Made by a program: the position numbers and the translations under genes
Notes under the pieces: model-generated
The model's database searches: none
The model's input: the letters and a program-made list of their open reading frames with translations, nothing else
What the model was told of the DNA's origin: nothing
Shown: positions 43,507 to 55,912 of the stretch, in pieces
How the letters are laid out: each line of letters begins with the position of its first letter
How positions within the stretch are numbered: the stretch's first letter is position 1
Assembly (NCBI GenBank): GCA_949358305.1
Contig: OX442314.1
Span: forward strand, 7,495,060 to 7,559,059
Length of the DNA: 64,000 bases
From: Strigamia acuminata
Taxonomy: Eukaryota > Arthropoda > Chilopoda > Geophilomorpha > Linotaeniidae
Direction of reading: 5' to 3'

Positions 43507-45234
43507 GGTGCATTCAAAGTTAAAATCCAAATTTGACTTATCATAATCTGAATTATCAATAATTCATATAAGTCATTTGGCTAAATTCCATACAAAGTGA
43601 ACAATTATTTGGCTGATGTGACTGAAATATCTTACCAGTCACAGGAAATGATGTAATTTACATCACTGAAAAGATAATTCAATTGCAATAAGTGGCCTAT
43701 TGATAAGTCACTCCAATCATGACTTATCAATAAGTGGCTGATGGAAAAATTCCTCCAATCATGGCTGAACACATGAATTATTTGGCCACTGGAATAAGCC
43801 ATTCAAGATGGATGCCCCCAGTCAGTCTATCATGAAAAGAGGAATCCAGCAAGAAACTGGTCAAGGACTCAAGAAATGAGCAGTGCTCATTACCTAGCTG
43901 AACAGCCATACTTAGGCAAAAGCAAGGTTAGTAATTGCTGACATTTTTAAACACAAATTTATGTTTTCGAGCGCACGCCGATCGTACGATTGCCAGGGCC
44001 GCACATTTCCGACACGTTCGCGGCGTTGACCGCTAATCGACGAGGAACGTCGCACGGACGTTCGCGGACAACGAGGAACGTCGCACGGACGTTCGCGAAC
44101 AACGAGGAACGTCGCCGAAACGTTCGCGAAGGACGTGCCGTGCAGCACAGAATGCGCCCAGACGACGATTTGTACCATTTGGACTCGTGCGAGGCATTTT
44201 TGAACGTTTTGCATGTTTTTGGACGTTTTTTGGACCCAAATTTCGAGAGGAAAACACACGTGAAGTGTGGGAATCGATTTGGACACCATAGACCAGCAAA
44301 AATTGCGAATTTCGGACATTTTGACCAGAAAAATACACGTGAAGTGTGTGGATTGTTTCGGATATTTCAACCAGTAGAATTATGGATATTTTGGACCAGA
44401 TTTTCAAGGAAAAGCACGTGAAGTGCACCAGATGACTTCACAAACCTTTCAACTTCTTGAAAACATCATTTTTGAAGATTTTCTTGATTTATTTGAATTT
44501 TTGAATTTTTTTTGAAATTTTTTTTGAATTTATTCATTGAATATTATTGTAAACTAGCTTAGTGTTGTGTTAGCATTTTACTAACCTAATTATAAGAGCG
44601 CTACTAACCTTGCAAATATTGAACCTCGTTTGCATGTAATTTATGTTTTGAGCATTTCCACTGGGCAGTGAAAAACAGGGTAAAAATTGTGAAAAATCAT
44701 GAAAAACTGGGTGAAAATTGTAAAAAATCGTGAAAAACAAGATAAAAATTGTGAAAAACTCGGTAAATATCGTGTAAAATCGTGAAAAACGATAAAAATC
44801 ATGTAAAATCGTGAAAAATTGGGTAAAAATCGTGTAAAATAATGAAAAACCGGTAAAAATCGTGTAAAATCATGAAAAACTGGGTAAAAATTATGTAATG
44901 TGAAAAACAAAGTAAAAATTGTGAAAAATCATGAAAAACTGGGTGAAAAGGGTAAAAATCGTGACAAACTGGGTAAAAATTGTGAAAGCCTCGGTAAAAA
45001 TCGTCAAAAACTGTGTAAAAATCGTCAAAAATCGTCAAAAATCATCGAAAACTGAGTGAAAAGTCTTGAAAAGCTTGTAAAAAATCATGAAAATAAGCAG
45101 ATTATGAATTTTCAAATTTCGATTATCATCTGATGATGTAAATTGCATCATTTCCTGTGACTGTTAAGTCAAATCAGTCAAATCAGTCAAATCAGTCATT
45201 TCAGTCAAATAATTCATTTGACTTTGAATGCACC
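43507..45234. mobile_element. TIR element with internal tandem repeats
   Basis: Ends GGTGCATTCAAAGT and ACTTTGAATGCACC, flanked by TA (43505-43506, 45235-45236). The flank of gene C shows the empty site. Interior: three 30-bp palindromic units (about 44035-44130, AACGTCGCACGGACGTT), about three units with CACGTGAAGTG hairpins (44250-44430), and a long degenerate repeat of GTAAAAATCGTGAAAAACTG (about 44660-45080). The ORF at 43990 reads through these repeats and is not a credible gene. Confidence 0.65.
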
Positions 45235-45478
45235 TAATGTTATTTCAATGTTGTGATTATTTCAATTGATCATAATTCATAATTAAATTCTCGTTAGAAA
45301 TTAATGTTATTAAAAATACCAAACCGCACAAAGTTTTTAAAAACACATAATTGTATTTCTCTACACTACACGATTTGTTACTACACGTACACATGTGATA
45401 TTAAATGTATTTTTAAATTAATAATAGTCAGAATAGACCCGGCTATTTGGAGAAAATTTCAAAATTTCAGTCATTTAA

Positions 45479-45502
45479 ATACAGTCGACCCTCGTTATAA
45501 CA
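45479..45502. mobile_element. End of pogo-like MITE
   Basis: ACAGTCGACCCTCGTTATAA in the same flank context as 21343 and 37759, inverted. The rest of the MITE is missing. Confidence 0.55.
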
Positions 45503-45737
45503 TTAAATTTACTGGCCAAATTTAGATAGAATACCTGTAACGGCATTCAACTGGTTCCACCATTTGAACGCCGAGACATATTTAAATTGAATTAGTCAAC
45601 TAGTTTTGGTTAATTCTCTGTACTTTTTGTATTGGGAAATACAGGAACACAGGAACTAATCGCTGATTGGATCCCCTAATCCCTTGCGATCGTACATCAT
45701 TGCGCACACTGCACATTGCTTGGCAACCAGTACTGGG

Positions 45738-46305
45738 CAGGGCTGTCTTAACACATTTCAGCGCCCTGGGCTTAAAAAAATCAGGCGCCCCTTCTCCCTT
45801 GTCGTAATTTAAAAAAAATGATTTTTACACTTACAATTTTACAAGCCTGTTCTTAGGGTATACTTGTAGTGCACTCTCTTTTTTGGGCATGCTGGTGCCA
45901 CACTCCCATCCCCCTCCAAAAGAAGTACAGGTACGGTAAGCATTTTTGTGTAAAATTAATTTGAATTGAAAAATGCATTTTTGGACCTACAAATGCATTT
46001 CAAACATAAAAATGCATCTTTAGGGGTGGCGCCCCCTGACCTGTGGCGCCTGTGTGTTATACACACTATCAACAACGGGCCTACAAGTTCAGCTTATATT
46101 TGAACACTCATGAAGACTCTTTGTAGGAGGCGCCTGGCATACTTCTCTGCCCGGCACCCCTCTCCGCCTAGCGTTCCTCTCTGCCCAGCGCCATTCTCTG
46201 CTCGGTGCCCTTCTCTCCGACCGGCATTCCTCTCTGCCCAGCGCCCCTCTCTGCCCGGCGCCCCTGGGCTGCAGCCCAGTTAGCCCAATGGTAAAGGTGG
46301 CCCTG
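45738..46305. mobile_element. hAT MITE with 8-bp duplication
   Basis: Ends CAGGGCTGTCTTAAC and GGTGGCCCTG, flanked by GTACTGGG on both sides (45730-45737, 46306-46313). Contains a degenerate 20-bp repeat CCTCTCTGCCCGGCGCC at about 46140-46265. Confidence 0.8.
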
Positions 46306-46322
46306 GTACTGGGGAGAAGCCA

Positions 46323-46763
46323 TCATGATGGCAACATATTTAAAGAATTGTTTGCCAACTCCCGAGGAGGCGTGGAGTGGACTACGGACTTTTGGATGCA
46401 GTGCACATTCTTATATACCAAAGAAAAAGCGTCGAGAATGAAGAACTAAAAGTCACACAAGGAAAGGCTAACACCACATCCAGGATGATTACAATATCGC
46501 GATACGTTGTGTTTGACGAAAACAAAAGCGAAATATCCGGTATTACTCCTGACCAAATTACTAATCTTCTCTTTACATTTATGGAAACGATTCGGACTTA
46601 TGGCAATATTTTGGTGACAACAAATACTGATATCGTGGATGCTGAGGACATTATTGGGATTACTGTCCCTGATGCACCGATTGTAGACGCAAATGCCATA
46701 GATGTAATAATCGAATCTGAAGACGAGGATGATGATGCAGCAGCACTCGAACTTACACCTTAG
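46323..46763 (+). pseudogene. Copia integrase/linker relic
   Basis: One frame (46328-46440) reads MATYLKNCLPTPEEAW, LRTFGCSAHSYIPKKKRR and then stops. The next frame continues with MITISRYVVFDENK up to an acidic end at 46763. Together they match the end of the Copia integrase region (TPxExW, FGCxAY, VVFDE) with a frameshift between. The hAT MITE at 45738 sits just upstream in the same relic. 46764-47209 holds only low-complexity A/T sequence. Confidence 0.65.
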
Positions 46764-47218
46764 AAAGGCCGACCACAATGCAACTACGGGCCTCTGAAGT
46801 GTTTAAGCGCCACTTGGACATGAATAAATCGCATTGTTTTAAATACCAACCACATGAACGGTCAACTTTATTTCACATCACCAAAATCACTCTAAATATT
46901 TGGAAAAGAAACTGCACTGTCCAAAAGAAACAAACACTGGAATCTAAAAAAAAAACACTTTAATGTTTTAAGTACGCATGTATGTTGTGCCGCATTCATA
47001 ACCAACAAACTGATTTTTTTGTTTTTTTTTTTAAAAATGCAAATTTCAAACGTGTTGGAACTGTGACATAAAGATCTTTAACAATCTAGCATGTGAAAAT
47101 CTGCGTACATTTGCCTGGTACATGTGACCTTTTTATTGCATTATTAATTCAAAATTACATTAATATCAACTTGTGTGTAATAACAGATGGAATAGTGTGC
47201 GGAAATATAATTAATTTT

Positions 47219-48361
47219 GGGTCCCATTTATTGGTCCACTAAAATTCCTTGGATTTACACTGAAAAAAAACTAATTCTCCCACTTACTGAAATTTCCACT
47301 AACGCTCCTTTTTTGTTCCACTAAATTTATACACTAAAAAAAAAACTAAATTTTCCACTTAAATGAAATTATGGGGAAAATAACTAATATTACCACTACT
47401 ACTTCCACTTTTTTTTGTTTATTGTGCTGTAGCTGTGCGAACGTTTGGCTAACGTCGAGGACGACCTACCCTTCCCCCGCATGGTCTACGAGCGCCCCAA
47501 CAGTCGCCCGCAACCGAGTCCCCGCCAAGGCCCGAGTCCTAGTCTCCAGTTCTAGTCACGTGTCGGGACCTAGTCCCAACTAGACCTCGGGGCCCCTCGC
47601 CGTGGCCATAGTCGCCCATCTCTCGCCGGGCGAAGGCTGGTTCGTCCGGGGCGCATTTGTTGCGTGTCTCCCCGTTCATTGACTCCCGTCGGTCCTAGTT
47701 ACGTGTCGGGACCCAGTCCCAACAAGACCTCGGGGCCCCTCGCCGGCCCCAACATCTTTATGGACGACTATGGCCACGCGAATGTCTACGACAACACACC
47801 ACCCTCGTTTGTTGACTCCTGCCGCTCCTCGATGAGCCGGCGGACTCCCCAATTGTTTGAAGCTCCGCAAGGCGCTGCAGCAATTGGGGAGTCTAGCGAC
47901 CACGCCGTGGATTATCGGGGCGCGGCGGGAGTCGACGAACGAGGGTGGTGTGTCGTCGTGGACATCCGCGTGGCCAATGAAGATGGACCCGATGTGCATG
48001 CCGAAGGCGATGTTGTGGCCGGCGAGAGGCCCCGAGGTCTGGTTGGGATGAGGGAACTTGTTCTTGTCCTATTATTGAGCAGTACCTAAGTAGAACGTGC
48101 CTTTGGGCGAGAAAAGAAAGCGAGGTAGACCATCGAACCCCAGGAAGGCCTTCCTTTTGTAATAAAAAAAATTAGTAGAAATAGTGGATGTACTTAGTTT
48201 TTTATAGTGGGGAAAGTCAGTAGTGGGAAATTTAGTTTTTTTTTAGTGTATAAATTTAGTGGAACCAAAAAGGAGCGTTAGTGGAAATTTCAATAAGTGG
48301 AAGAATTAGTTTTTTTTTAGTGTAAATCCAAGGAATTTTAGTGGATTAATAATATATTCCC
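47219..48361. mobile_element. Long inverted-repeat element, Mutator-like
   Basis: Almost the whole element is a palindrome: GGGTCCCATTTATTGG.. at the left, ..CCAATTAATA-like ending CCC at the right, with both outer arms sharing CACTAAAATTCCTTGG or its complement. The centre lies near 47868 (CTCCCCAATTG / CAATTGGGGAG). ATTAATTTT is duplicated (47210-47218, 48362-48370), a 9-bp duplication typical of Mutator elements. The GC-rich interior carries a repeated block (GTCGGGACC.AGTCCCAAC.AGACCTCGG). ORFs there are palindrome artefacts. Confidence 0.7.
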
Positions 48362-48370
48362 ATTAATTTT

Positions 48371-48700
48371 TGACATTTGATAGCATTATAAAATTAAGTA
48401 ATTTGAATAACATTAATTTCTAAAATAAGTTTAACTGTAAACGTCTTAAATAATCATGACATTGAAATAACATTATTTCATAACGTGATGTATTTCAGTT
48501 AAAAATGTAACATTAATACATACAAGTAAACAGATTTTAATGACATTAATGGCACTCTAAACAACAAACAATTTATCAAACCTAATAGGCCTAACCTAAA
48601 TACAGTAGAAAATCTAAAGACCAAATTGCAAATTTGTTACAATTACGACAGAAAGATTTAAAATATTTTTGTACATTGCTAGCTTTTGTCCAGTCATATT
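48371..48700 (-). other. 3' flank of channel gene C
   Basis: No gene. Diverged but collinear with the flanks of A and B (CATTGAAATAACATT, ATTTCAGTTAAAAATG). Confidence 0.5.
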
Positions 48701-51700
48701 TTATCGCCTCTTTTGGATCCTATCCTGATACCAATTATAAGCATTTAAAATGCAAATGTAGAAAGACAGCAATGACATTCCAGAACCTAATCCCACAATG
48801 CTACCGACATCGCTTAGCAATTGAGATATCGGATATGACTGTTGCTCTTCTATACTCTCGACGAAAGTATCAGAGAATCGCAGAAACATTACCGTGAAAA
48901 AATTAACTAATAATTTATTTTGATACAAAATAATTTTGTTAAAACTATATTCGCAAGGCAGTTTACATTTGCATTGTCTTTGATTCCAGTCAAAATTTTT
49001 TAGGTACATTAAATGAGCGATCATAAATTCATTCGTTGTGTTACAAGGTGGCAAATTCGGCTTCCTTAGGTAAGGTAATCTAATACAAAACAATGGTGAC
49101 ATTTGCAAAATAAAAACTGTGGTATGTAACTGAAAAGATAATTTTTAAACAACAGGTACAGTAGAATGCCGATTATCGGAACTAGTTGGGAAACATAGAT
49201 GTTTATAAAATCAATTTATTCGCATGATCTGACATTGGGTTGATGTACGTAATGTATACTGTAGATGAAAGATCCATCACCTCTGTTCAGATATTCGGCA
49301 TTTGACTGTATGTGTTAAACTGAGATGTGTAAAAACTGAAATATTTGAAATAGCATACCTGCAGTTAACATTTTGGAGTAAATTGCTTTGGATGCAAGCG
49401 GTTTTACACATAAAATAAGCACTTTTGTTCTCTTCGCATGGATTATGCTTTGTATTTCTTCGTACAGTCTATTTCATTAAATAAAACTGAGTTTGAATAA
49501 AAGCATATACGTGTGGTGACCCTGAAGTGTTTTTTATTTATTTGGGAAATAAATTTGTCACCACTAAAGAAATTGTGTATTTTTATTTCATTTTGGTTTG
49601 GCGTGTGCCAAACTAAGTCACGTGATTACCCATATGGTTGCAAAATTTATTGCAATATATTTCGAAAAGTACAGAAATGTGTGCCAATATATTTTGAAAT
49701 GTATTTACCATCGTCGTACATTTTGAAATATATTTCTGAATATATTTTAAATACATTTTAAATTATATTCTAAATGAAATACATTTCAAAATACATTTTA
49801 AAAGACATTGTAATTACAATATATTTCAAAATACATTGGATAGTACATTCTAAAATACATTTTAAAACACATTGCACTTACAATATATAGTTTAATCTTT
49901 TAATCTATAACAAAAGATAGAATTGTCACAAATTTAAGCTATTACCTTACCTGAACTGCTTGAAGTGTTACAGTGTTCACCCAACCATAGCTTAAGTCCA
50001 AAGGTGCCAGAATGTTAACTTCTTCTTCCAGATCATTTAGGAAAAACTATGAATATAATGACAATGCAAAATTAGATGTATTAGATATAAACATACCCTG
50101 TGAGTAGGAGCTAGCATGACCACTTGGCGAAGGGCCCCAAATAAGAGGAGGCCCATCAAGGGAGCACAAAATCTGATTTGATCCCCTGAAGTGCTCGCTG
50201 GGGCAAATGGGGCAATTATTTTTCAAAAAATTCTTGAACCGACATAAATCCTCAATCCGCCCAGGTTGTATTACCTTTAGATGCTGGTCACATACTTCTG
50301 AAGGAAACAGCATTTGAAAAAAAATTATTAAGTAAGCAGTTCGGTCGACTGATTTTTCTGAAAAACATTGGAAAGGTACAAAATATTATTTAGCAATATC
50401 AGGTAGGTATTTATTTTAATAATCAAATAATCCATAATAAAAGCTGTTGTGTATTTTATGTACATTGAGAGCTTATGGCCTAAATAACTGTGCAGAGTTT
50501 AGAAGGATAATAAAACGATTTTGTGATTGTACCCCACAGCATTCAATCGGATGCTGACCCCTCCCTTTGTGTTGTTTCTTAATTACCTATGCTTATTTGT
50601 AATTAAGCGGCTTGATTAAAGACTATTGTTAATTAATAAATGTAATGTGAAATAAAAGGTGAATGTAAAATTTATAAATTACCTGTGTTTATTCGTGAAC
50701 AATTACCAAAAGGGAGTGAAATGGGATGCATTGATATGTTAAGTGCTATTTTATATCCATAAGATTTCTACAAAAAAATAGTTTTAATCGTTGAGTTTGG
50801 TTTTCTAATATTTTTGGAGAATGTACACTACAAGTAAGCTTAGTACCTCATTCTTAATATCAATTGTGTCGTGGACATTGAGTGCTGCCCAGATTTCTTC
50901 TAAGGACAATTCACTGCTGAGCAATTGCCACGGCGATATTTCATTGCAGTTTTTGTTAGTGTGTTTCAGTAAACGTGATCTAGCGTCGTCCACATCTTCA
51001 TTTTGTTTTTCACCACAGACCGTGACAGATTGATATTCAGTGTATTGGCGTTCAACTATTCTAACGATTGTTGTTACCGGTTCATCAAAATAGTAGTTGA
51101 TACGAACGTGCAAGCAATATAGAGTTAATCCTGAGATCAGCAATACTAGCACAAATTTCATCTTTTCTAACACTCCATTTGTTATGGTTTGCTCGTCGTT
51201 CGCAGTGACTTTCTTTTTGCATTCCTCATACAGACAGCGAAACGTTTTGACGGATAATTTTTGGTCAATGTTAGTTGCAATATAATAAAAATACCAAGTA
51301 ATTTCAGGTAATGAGATTAATGACAAACCGAGAAATAGGCCAAGATTGCCTCCTAAATCTGACAGTAGAGCAATAACGTCGTAGGTGTATCGTTCTTCAT
51401 ACACGCTAATTTTGTCATCAGTTATTGCAAAAGATGTAAATGAAGTTTTAGCATTCTCTGCTAACCCTGTATCAGTGGTTGGTGTAAACGTTAATTTTTG
51501 ACACGGATGTCTACAAAGACAATCTGTAAGTGGATTCGTGCTTTTAATAATTTGATTTGCACTGTTGTATTGCTCGTATGTGTTGTTCGAACATTTGCAA
51601 AGTGGTAAATCCGTCTTGGTAAAAGGAAACCTTGGAAAAAAAATATTTTTTTATTTTTCTAACGACGGGATATAATGGCAATATTCCTTACCTGCATTTT

Positions 51701-52782
51701 AGCTGTTCTTTAAATTTTCTCCCTAGACAACTCCGATAGCATTCTCTGTGTTCATCCTCACTAGAGCATGGGTTTACAGGTGAATTAAGAAATTTGAACT
51801 AAAATTTTAAAACAGCATAAGATGATGAGTACTAAATTTAAATTGTGGTTAAAATTTTACTTTCTTATAACTGAAATTAATTTTTGTTGTTGCACCGGGA
51901 TATTGCATTCCTATGGAAAACTTTCTTCCAAAATCATAGGATGCAAGTAAAAGCTAAGTGAAAAAAAAAGTAAGTGAATATCAATCAAAATTTGAATTTA
52001 TTCAAATTACCGTATATGGCTCTGTAGGACATATGCCTTCAGAACTTTTTTCCATTTGTACTGTCAGTTCTCCAACAAATGTTTTAGCTATGTCAATGAA
52101 TGATAAAGCATATTTTAGTCAATGTTTAAAATAAATATTTGATATAATTACAAAATTTTATTGTTGAGCACATTCCGTGTAAACTGTTCATTTCGGTCAG
52201 AACAAATGTTTGGTTTGAATTGACATATCTCTGCTCGAAAACAAGTTTCAATTTTGATTTTGTTTTAAATTAAAAAATATTCACCTTTAACTTTATTAAC
52301 TTTAATTTTACGCTCACTACTTCTTTCGTCAAATTAGTCGCTTTCCAAAGTTCGTCTACATCGTAAGATGGGATTGCCATAAGTTTTTGCAGCATGTGAT
52401 TGCATTGGTAGGTTTGAATTGTGAGGTGTCCATATGTTTTAAACCAAAGTCTGGCCATTTCTTCCGTATTTGTATTACAGATAATCAAATTTGGTAAAGT
52501 AACATCTTCCGATCTGCTCGTTACGTCAACAACGGTTGGATAACTCAAGTAATGCATTATTCTATCATAAGTCTGATAAGTAAGCATGCACGTGCAAAAT
52601 GAAAATAAAAGAAGCCAAAACAAGCGACGCTTGCTCCCACAATGATTGCTATTGATACAATCATCCAAGCCGATTAAGTTGCATCTAAGTTTATTTTCAT
52701 CGTCCATCAACAATCGCTGAATTGCAGGACGTAGTTTTCTTAATCTTTGGCTGCTTATTTTCATGAAATAATTATGCTGCAT
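48701..52782 (-). CDS. Tandem-fused double DEG/ENaC channel (gene C)
   Basis: Eleven exons (52782-52312, 52230-52152, 52087-52011, 51953-51861, 51798-51692, 51630-50847, 50767-50683, 50357-50275, 50046-49951, 49468-49359, 49079-48701) sum to 2364 nt, 787 aa, with all phases compatible. Nine exons equal gene A in length; exon 3 is 15 nt and exon 11 is 21 nt shorter, both multiples of three. Unit 1 has LFWLLLFSFCTCMLTYQT as first helix after H47-x-G49, and a pore helix with LLSDLGGNLGLFLGLS (filter GLS, 377-379). After the cytosolic linker comes a second first helix (about 433-450), then a second extracellular part (PPCNTTNEF, QCKCKLPCE) and pore (GMS, 762-764). Expected in the plasma membrane as a cation channel subunit pair. 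The divergence from A with no frame break suggests both are under constraint. Confidence 0.86.
49512..49905. repeat. Hairpin repeat and AT-rich tandem repeat in intron
   Basis: 49512-49630 is a copy of a family also starting at 59408 (TGTGGTGACCCTGAAGTG, GTCACCAC downstream, then an inverted TTTGGTTTGGC...GCCAAAC). 49640-49905 is a degenerate repeat of AAATACATTTTAAAATACAT. It lies in the intron between exons 10 and 9 of gene C. Confidence 0.6.
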
Positions 52783-52862
52783 TGTATCTTATCTACTGTG
52801 TGTAGATTATAAACTGATATATTGGAAACAACTTGAAATTATTAAAATTTGTGAGGTTTTAC

Positions 52863-52940
52863 CTGCGTTTAGAAGATAAAGGAAAGTTAGCTGGAGTTTA
52901 CCGGTGCTCAGTTCAGATTCGACTGTTCTTTATTTGGTGA
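52863..52940 (-). promoter_or_regulatory. 5' untranslated exon of gene C
   Basis: Ends AAACGCAG|GTAAAACCTCAC, the same donor as gene A, with the conserved AGTCGAATCTGAACTGAGCAC upstream. Further upstream sequence is shared with gene A up to 53002. Confidence 0.55.
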
Positions 52941-53002
52941 CTCTAATAACTTCTTCTGTCCCTGATCGAATTTGTGGTTGTCTTAAATTATCATGTATCA
53001 TA

Positions 53003-53732
53003 CTGTCACGAGTACAGACCGTCCCGATCATGGGCCGATCTTTACTGCATGTTTTGATAATTAAAGTTACGAAATTTCACCAACAGATGGCATTAACATC
53101 TGATGATGTCATTTGGATCATTAAATTGAATAGCGGGAACACAAGGTAACTTGGAAAGCAAAGACAATAACTAAAATCAGTTCTCTCTAGGATCCCGAGT
53201 TGAAAAGAACTCTCTTCAAACATGAATAAGGAGGCTTTGTATCAGCCTATTACAGGCTCTACTTAACTAACCAAAAACTATCTATCATGTTGGAATGTAT
53301 TTCCAAAATAAATTATTTCTTTTTGTTTGTGTTTCCTCTTTTCCACTTACAAGTGTGACTAAATAAAGTGTCCTAGTTGAGGATTAGCTTGGTTGCCTCA
53401 ATAGTTTTAGGTTACAAAGCTAAGTTACAATGCTGAGTAGACTAATGTTTCAGTCCTTTTTTCTCAAAACTTTTCAGTAAGAAATAATTTTTTTAAGAAC
53501 AGTTCTAGACTAATTGGATGATGCTTTACAACTTTCTAATTTACATTTTTGCTCTAACTGTCACGGTTCTCGAGTTACCATATGGATGACCTTGAAGATG
53601 ACCTCAGAAGTCAAATTGGATGTCATAATTGGATTTCCCCCGACATACTACCTTGACAATCATTTTGCTAAATCAACATCTAGAACAGTTTGGGAATTAT
53701 TTACTGTGAACCAGACTTTCTGAACCACCCTG
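53003..53732. mobile_element. Insertion upstream of gene C
   Basis: Interrupts the promoter-proximal sequence that is continuous upstream of gene A (26690-26760). The right end CCACCCTG|TA belongs to the family at 39616. The left part (GTCACGAGTACAGACC) looks like a different element. No coding sequence recognised. Confidence 0.45.
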
Positions 53733-53869
53733 TATGTGGTTACATTTTATTTTAATGTTTTGTGTACAAACTTATTTACTCTGGCACGCTATGTAACCAA
53801 ATCATTATTCAGAGACAAGATATCTTTCCTGTTTAATATGTATAATTATGTTTGAGTTGTGTAATATCC

Positions 53870-55526
53870 TACTCTGATTCGAATTATAAGTGTTTAAAGA
53901 GCAATGGTGTGACGGTTACACTGTCATACACTTTGCTGGTTAAGGACGACTATTTCGTCAATAGATGGCGCTATTGTGTTTTAGCAGTAATTTCGAATTT
54001 CGATCATTTTTAAGTGATTTAATATATAAATTATCATTTATATATTAATCCACTTTATCTCAGACAATTATTAAACATGTTAGATATGTTTTAATGTTGT
54101 TTTGATCAGTTTACTACATAATTCTATTAAATTATGTATAAACTTCACACCTGGTGTAGATGTCCCTCACTACCCACCATGAGTAAAATTCCATTCCGGA
54201 TTATAGTCAAAGACTTAATCCGAAATGTATCCTACGTATCCAGTCCCTAGGGAGGACCTAGTAGAAGACTATGTCCTTGAGTATCCACTTCTTATGATCT
54301 AGGATTGGATGGATTTAGCTACCCAGTGATCCGATTGGATCAAGGGACAGCCCATTCTTCTCACCGAGTATATATTCCGTGTAAACCGGATATATCTCGC
54401 TCTTGTCCTGTTTTCTGTTTTGTCACTTGTTACTTGAGCGCTTATTATACTTCACGTCGATCCAACAGTCCGTTGTAGAAATACTAGTTATTTAGTGTAA
54501 GCATCTAGAGTGGGTAGAAGACTCACAGACACACTGCCCGCCTCTTCAAGCCAACATCCCGTTGTAGAAATCGTAAGTTTACTTGCATTTAAGTGTAGAT
54601 TCTAGAGTGGGATACAACCCACAGACGCACTCCCCCCGCTTCATGCCAACATCCCGTTGTAGAATGCAGATTCTAGAGTGGAGTAAAATTCACAAACGCA
54701 TTGGTAATGTAGTATCTAGAGTGGAGTATTTATTATTTCACAGACGCATTATCAGGATAACCGAGCGGAGTAATTTCCCGGTTATTCTCCCGCCAGCCAG
54801 AACCGAGTGGAGTAATTTCCCGGCAATGGATAACCCTTCCTGCGAGAGACTTCTTATTCAATTCGTTGTTGGACGATGGAACATCTTAATTATTATTTTG
54901 ATGTTGATTGCACTCGGGGGAAAAATAGCTCGGCGCTATTTTAATTTATTCTTTATTTTTACAGTTATTTTATCCCGCTTCGTGAATATAATATCATGTG
55001 AAATTCTATCGAATTTACATGAATATTTATTCAACTTATTTCGTCATATTTATGACCGCGCTTTGCAATTATTAACAGTATAATAATTACAAGTGTGACG
55101 ACTGCAGAAAAGTCAACCGCACCTCTCGGATATAATTCACCCAAGCCTAACCATTACACACCTTTCAGAACTAGCCCAGGAACCACGAAAATCCATACGA
55201 AGATGACATCTTTTACGTCCCGACAATAAGACCGTTACATATTCTTATTTGTCCGACTGAAAACCGCAAGTGATATTATTTTAGGGCTTTCGCCAACCGA
55301 TTGTATAGTTTAACTTGAAGTTAACTTCATAGTTTTTATATAATCCTCATTCGTAATAAACTGTCATATGATTTGAGAAATCACAAGCCTCCGTATTTTA
55401 CACTTTCACACGAGTTCTCGCTCTAATTTTCTAGCAATTTGTATCTCGTAAAGTCAATCGTCACAATGGTAAAAAGAGAGACATTCCCAAACTTTATGCT
55501 ACCGACACGCTTAGCAATTGAGATAT
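53870..55526 (-). pseudogene. DEG/ENaC exon 11 fragment (D), doubly interrupted
   Basis: 53872-53907 and 55466-55526 together match the pore-helix part of exon 11 of genes A-C (fwd GAATTATAAGTGTTTAAA and GCTACCGACACGCTTAGCAATTGAGATAT split here by insertions). A solo LTR (53908-55465) and a MITE starting at 55527 interrupt it. Point deletions also break the frame. It is dead. Confidence 0.75.
53908..55465 (+). mobile_element. Solo LTR, Gypsy-type
   Basis: TGTGACGG...CGTCACA, 1558 bp, flanked by ATGG (53904-53907, 55466-55469). TATATA near 54369 and AATAAA at 55355-55360. A tandem repeat with CCAACATCCCGTTGTAGAA and TCTAGAGTGG recurs from about 54465 to 54740. Confidence 0.88.
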
Positions 55527-55836
55527 GGGCCGTCCATAAATTACGTAATGCACCAAGGGGGGGGGAGGGGGTGGTTAATTTTGTTACGAGTCATTACTAA
55601 AAGAGAGGGGGGTTTCAAATTTTGTTATGTTCCATGTAAAAAAAAAAATTTTAAATTTTAAATAATCAAAATATAATCATTTTTTATGCTTTTTAGAAAA
55701 TTTTGGGAGGGAAATTTCAGTTTTGTTACGTTATTAGGAGATGGAGAGTTCGAGAATTTGTCACGACTACGTTTCAAAAGAGGGAAAGGGTCTAAAAAAT
55801 CCCAAATTTAACATTACGTAGTTTATGAACGGCCCC
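55527..55836. mobile_element. MITE ending in GGGCCGTCCATAAATTAC
   Basis: Left end GGGCCGTCCATAAATTACG, right end CGTAGTTTATGAACGGCCCC. Interior is G-run rich. It cuts fragment D. Family not assigned. Confidence 0.7.
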
Positions 55837-55912
55837 TTACTCAAAACACATAACAACAAATAAATTATATTTAATTAATTCTTGGCCTGTTATTAAATAA
55901 CTAAGCTCAGTT

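Noticed and set aside
43990-44421. A 143-codon ORF across palindromic repeats
   Set aside because: Most of its length is tandem repeat and both strands are open.
46377-46763. An intact 128-residue acidic protein
   Set aside because: Its upstream neighbour frame and the VVFDE block show it is part of a frameshifted Copia integrase relic.
47664-48089. A 141-codon GC-rich ORF as a gene
   Set aside because: It is the interior of a palindromic element; similar frames exist on both strands and no family is recognised.
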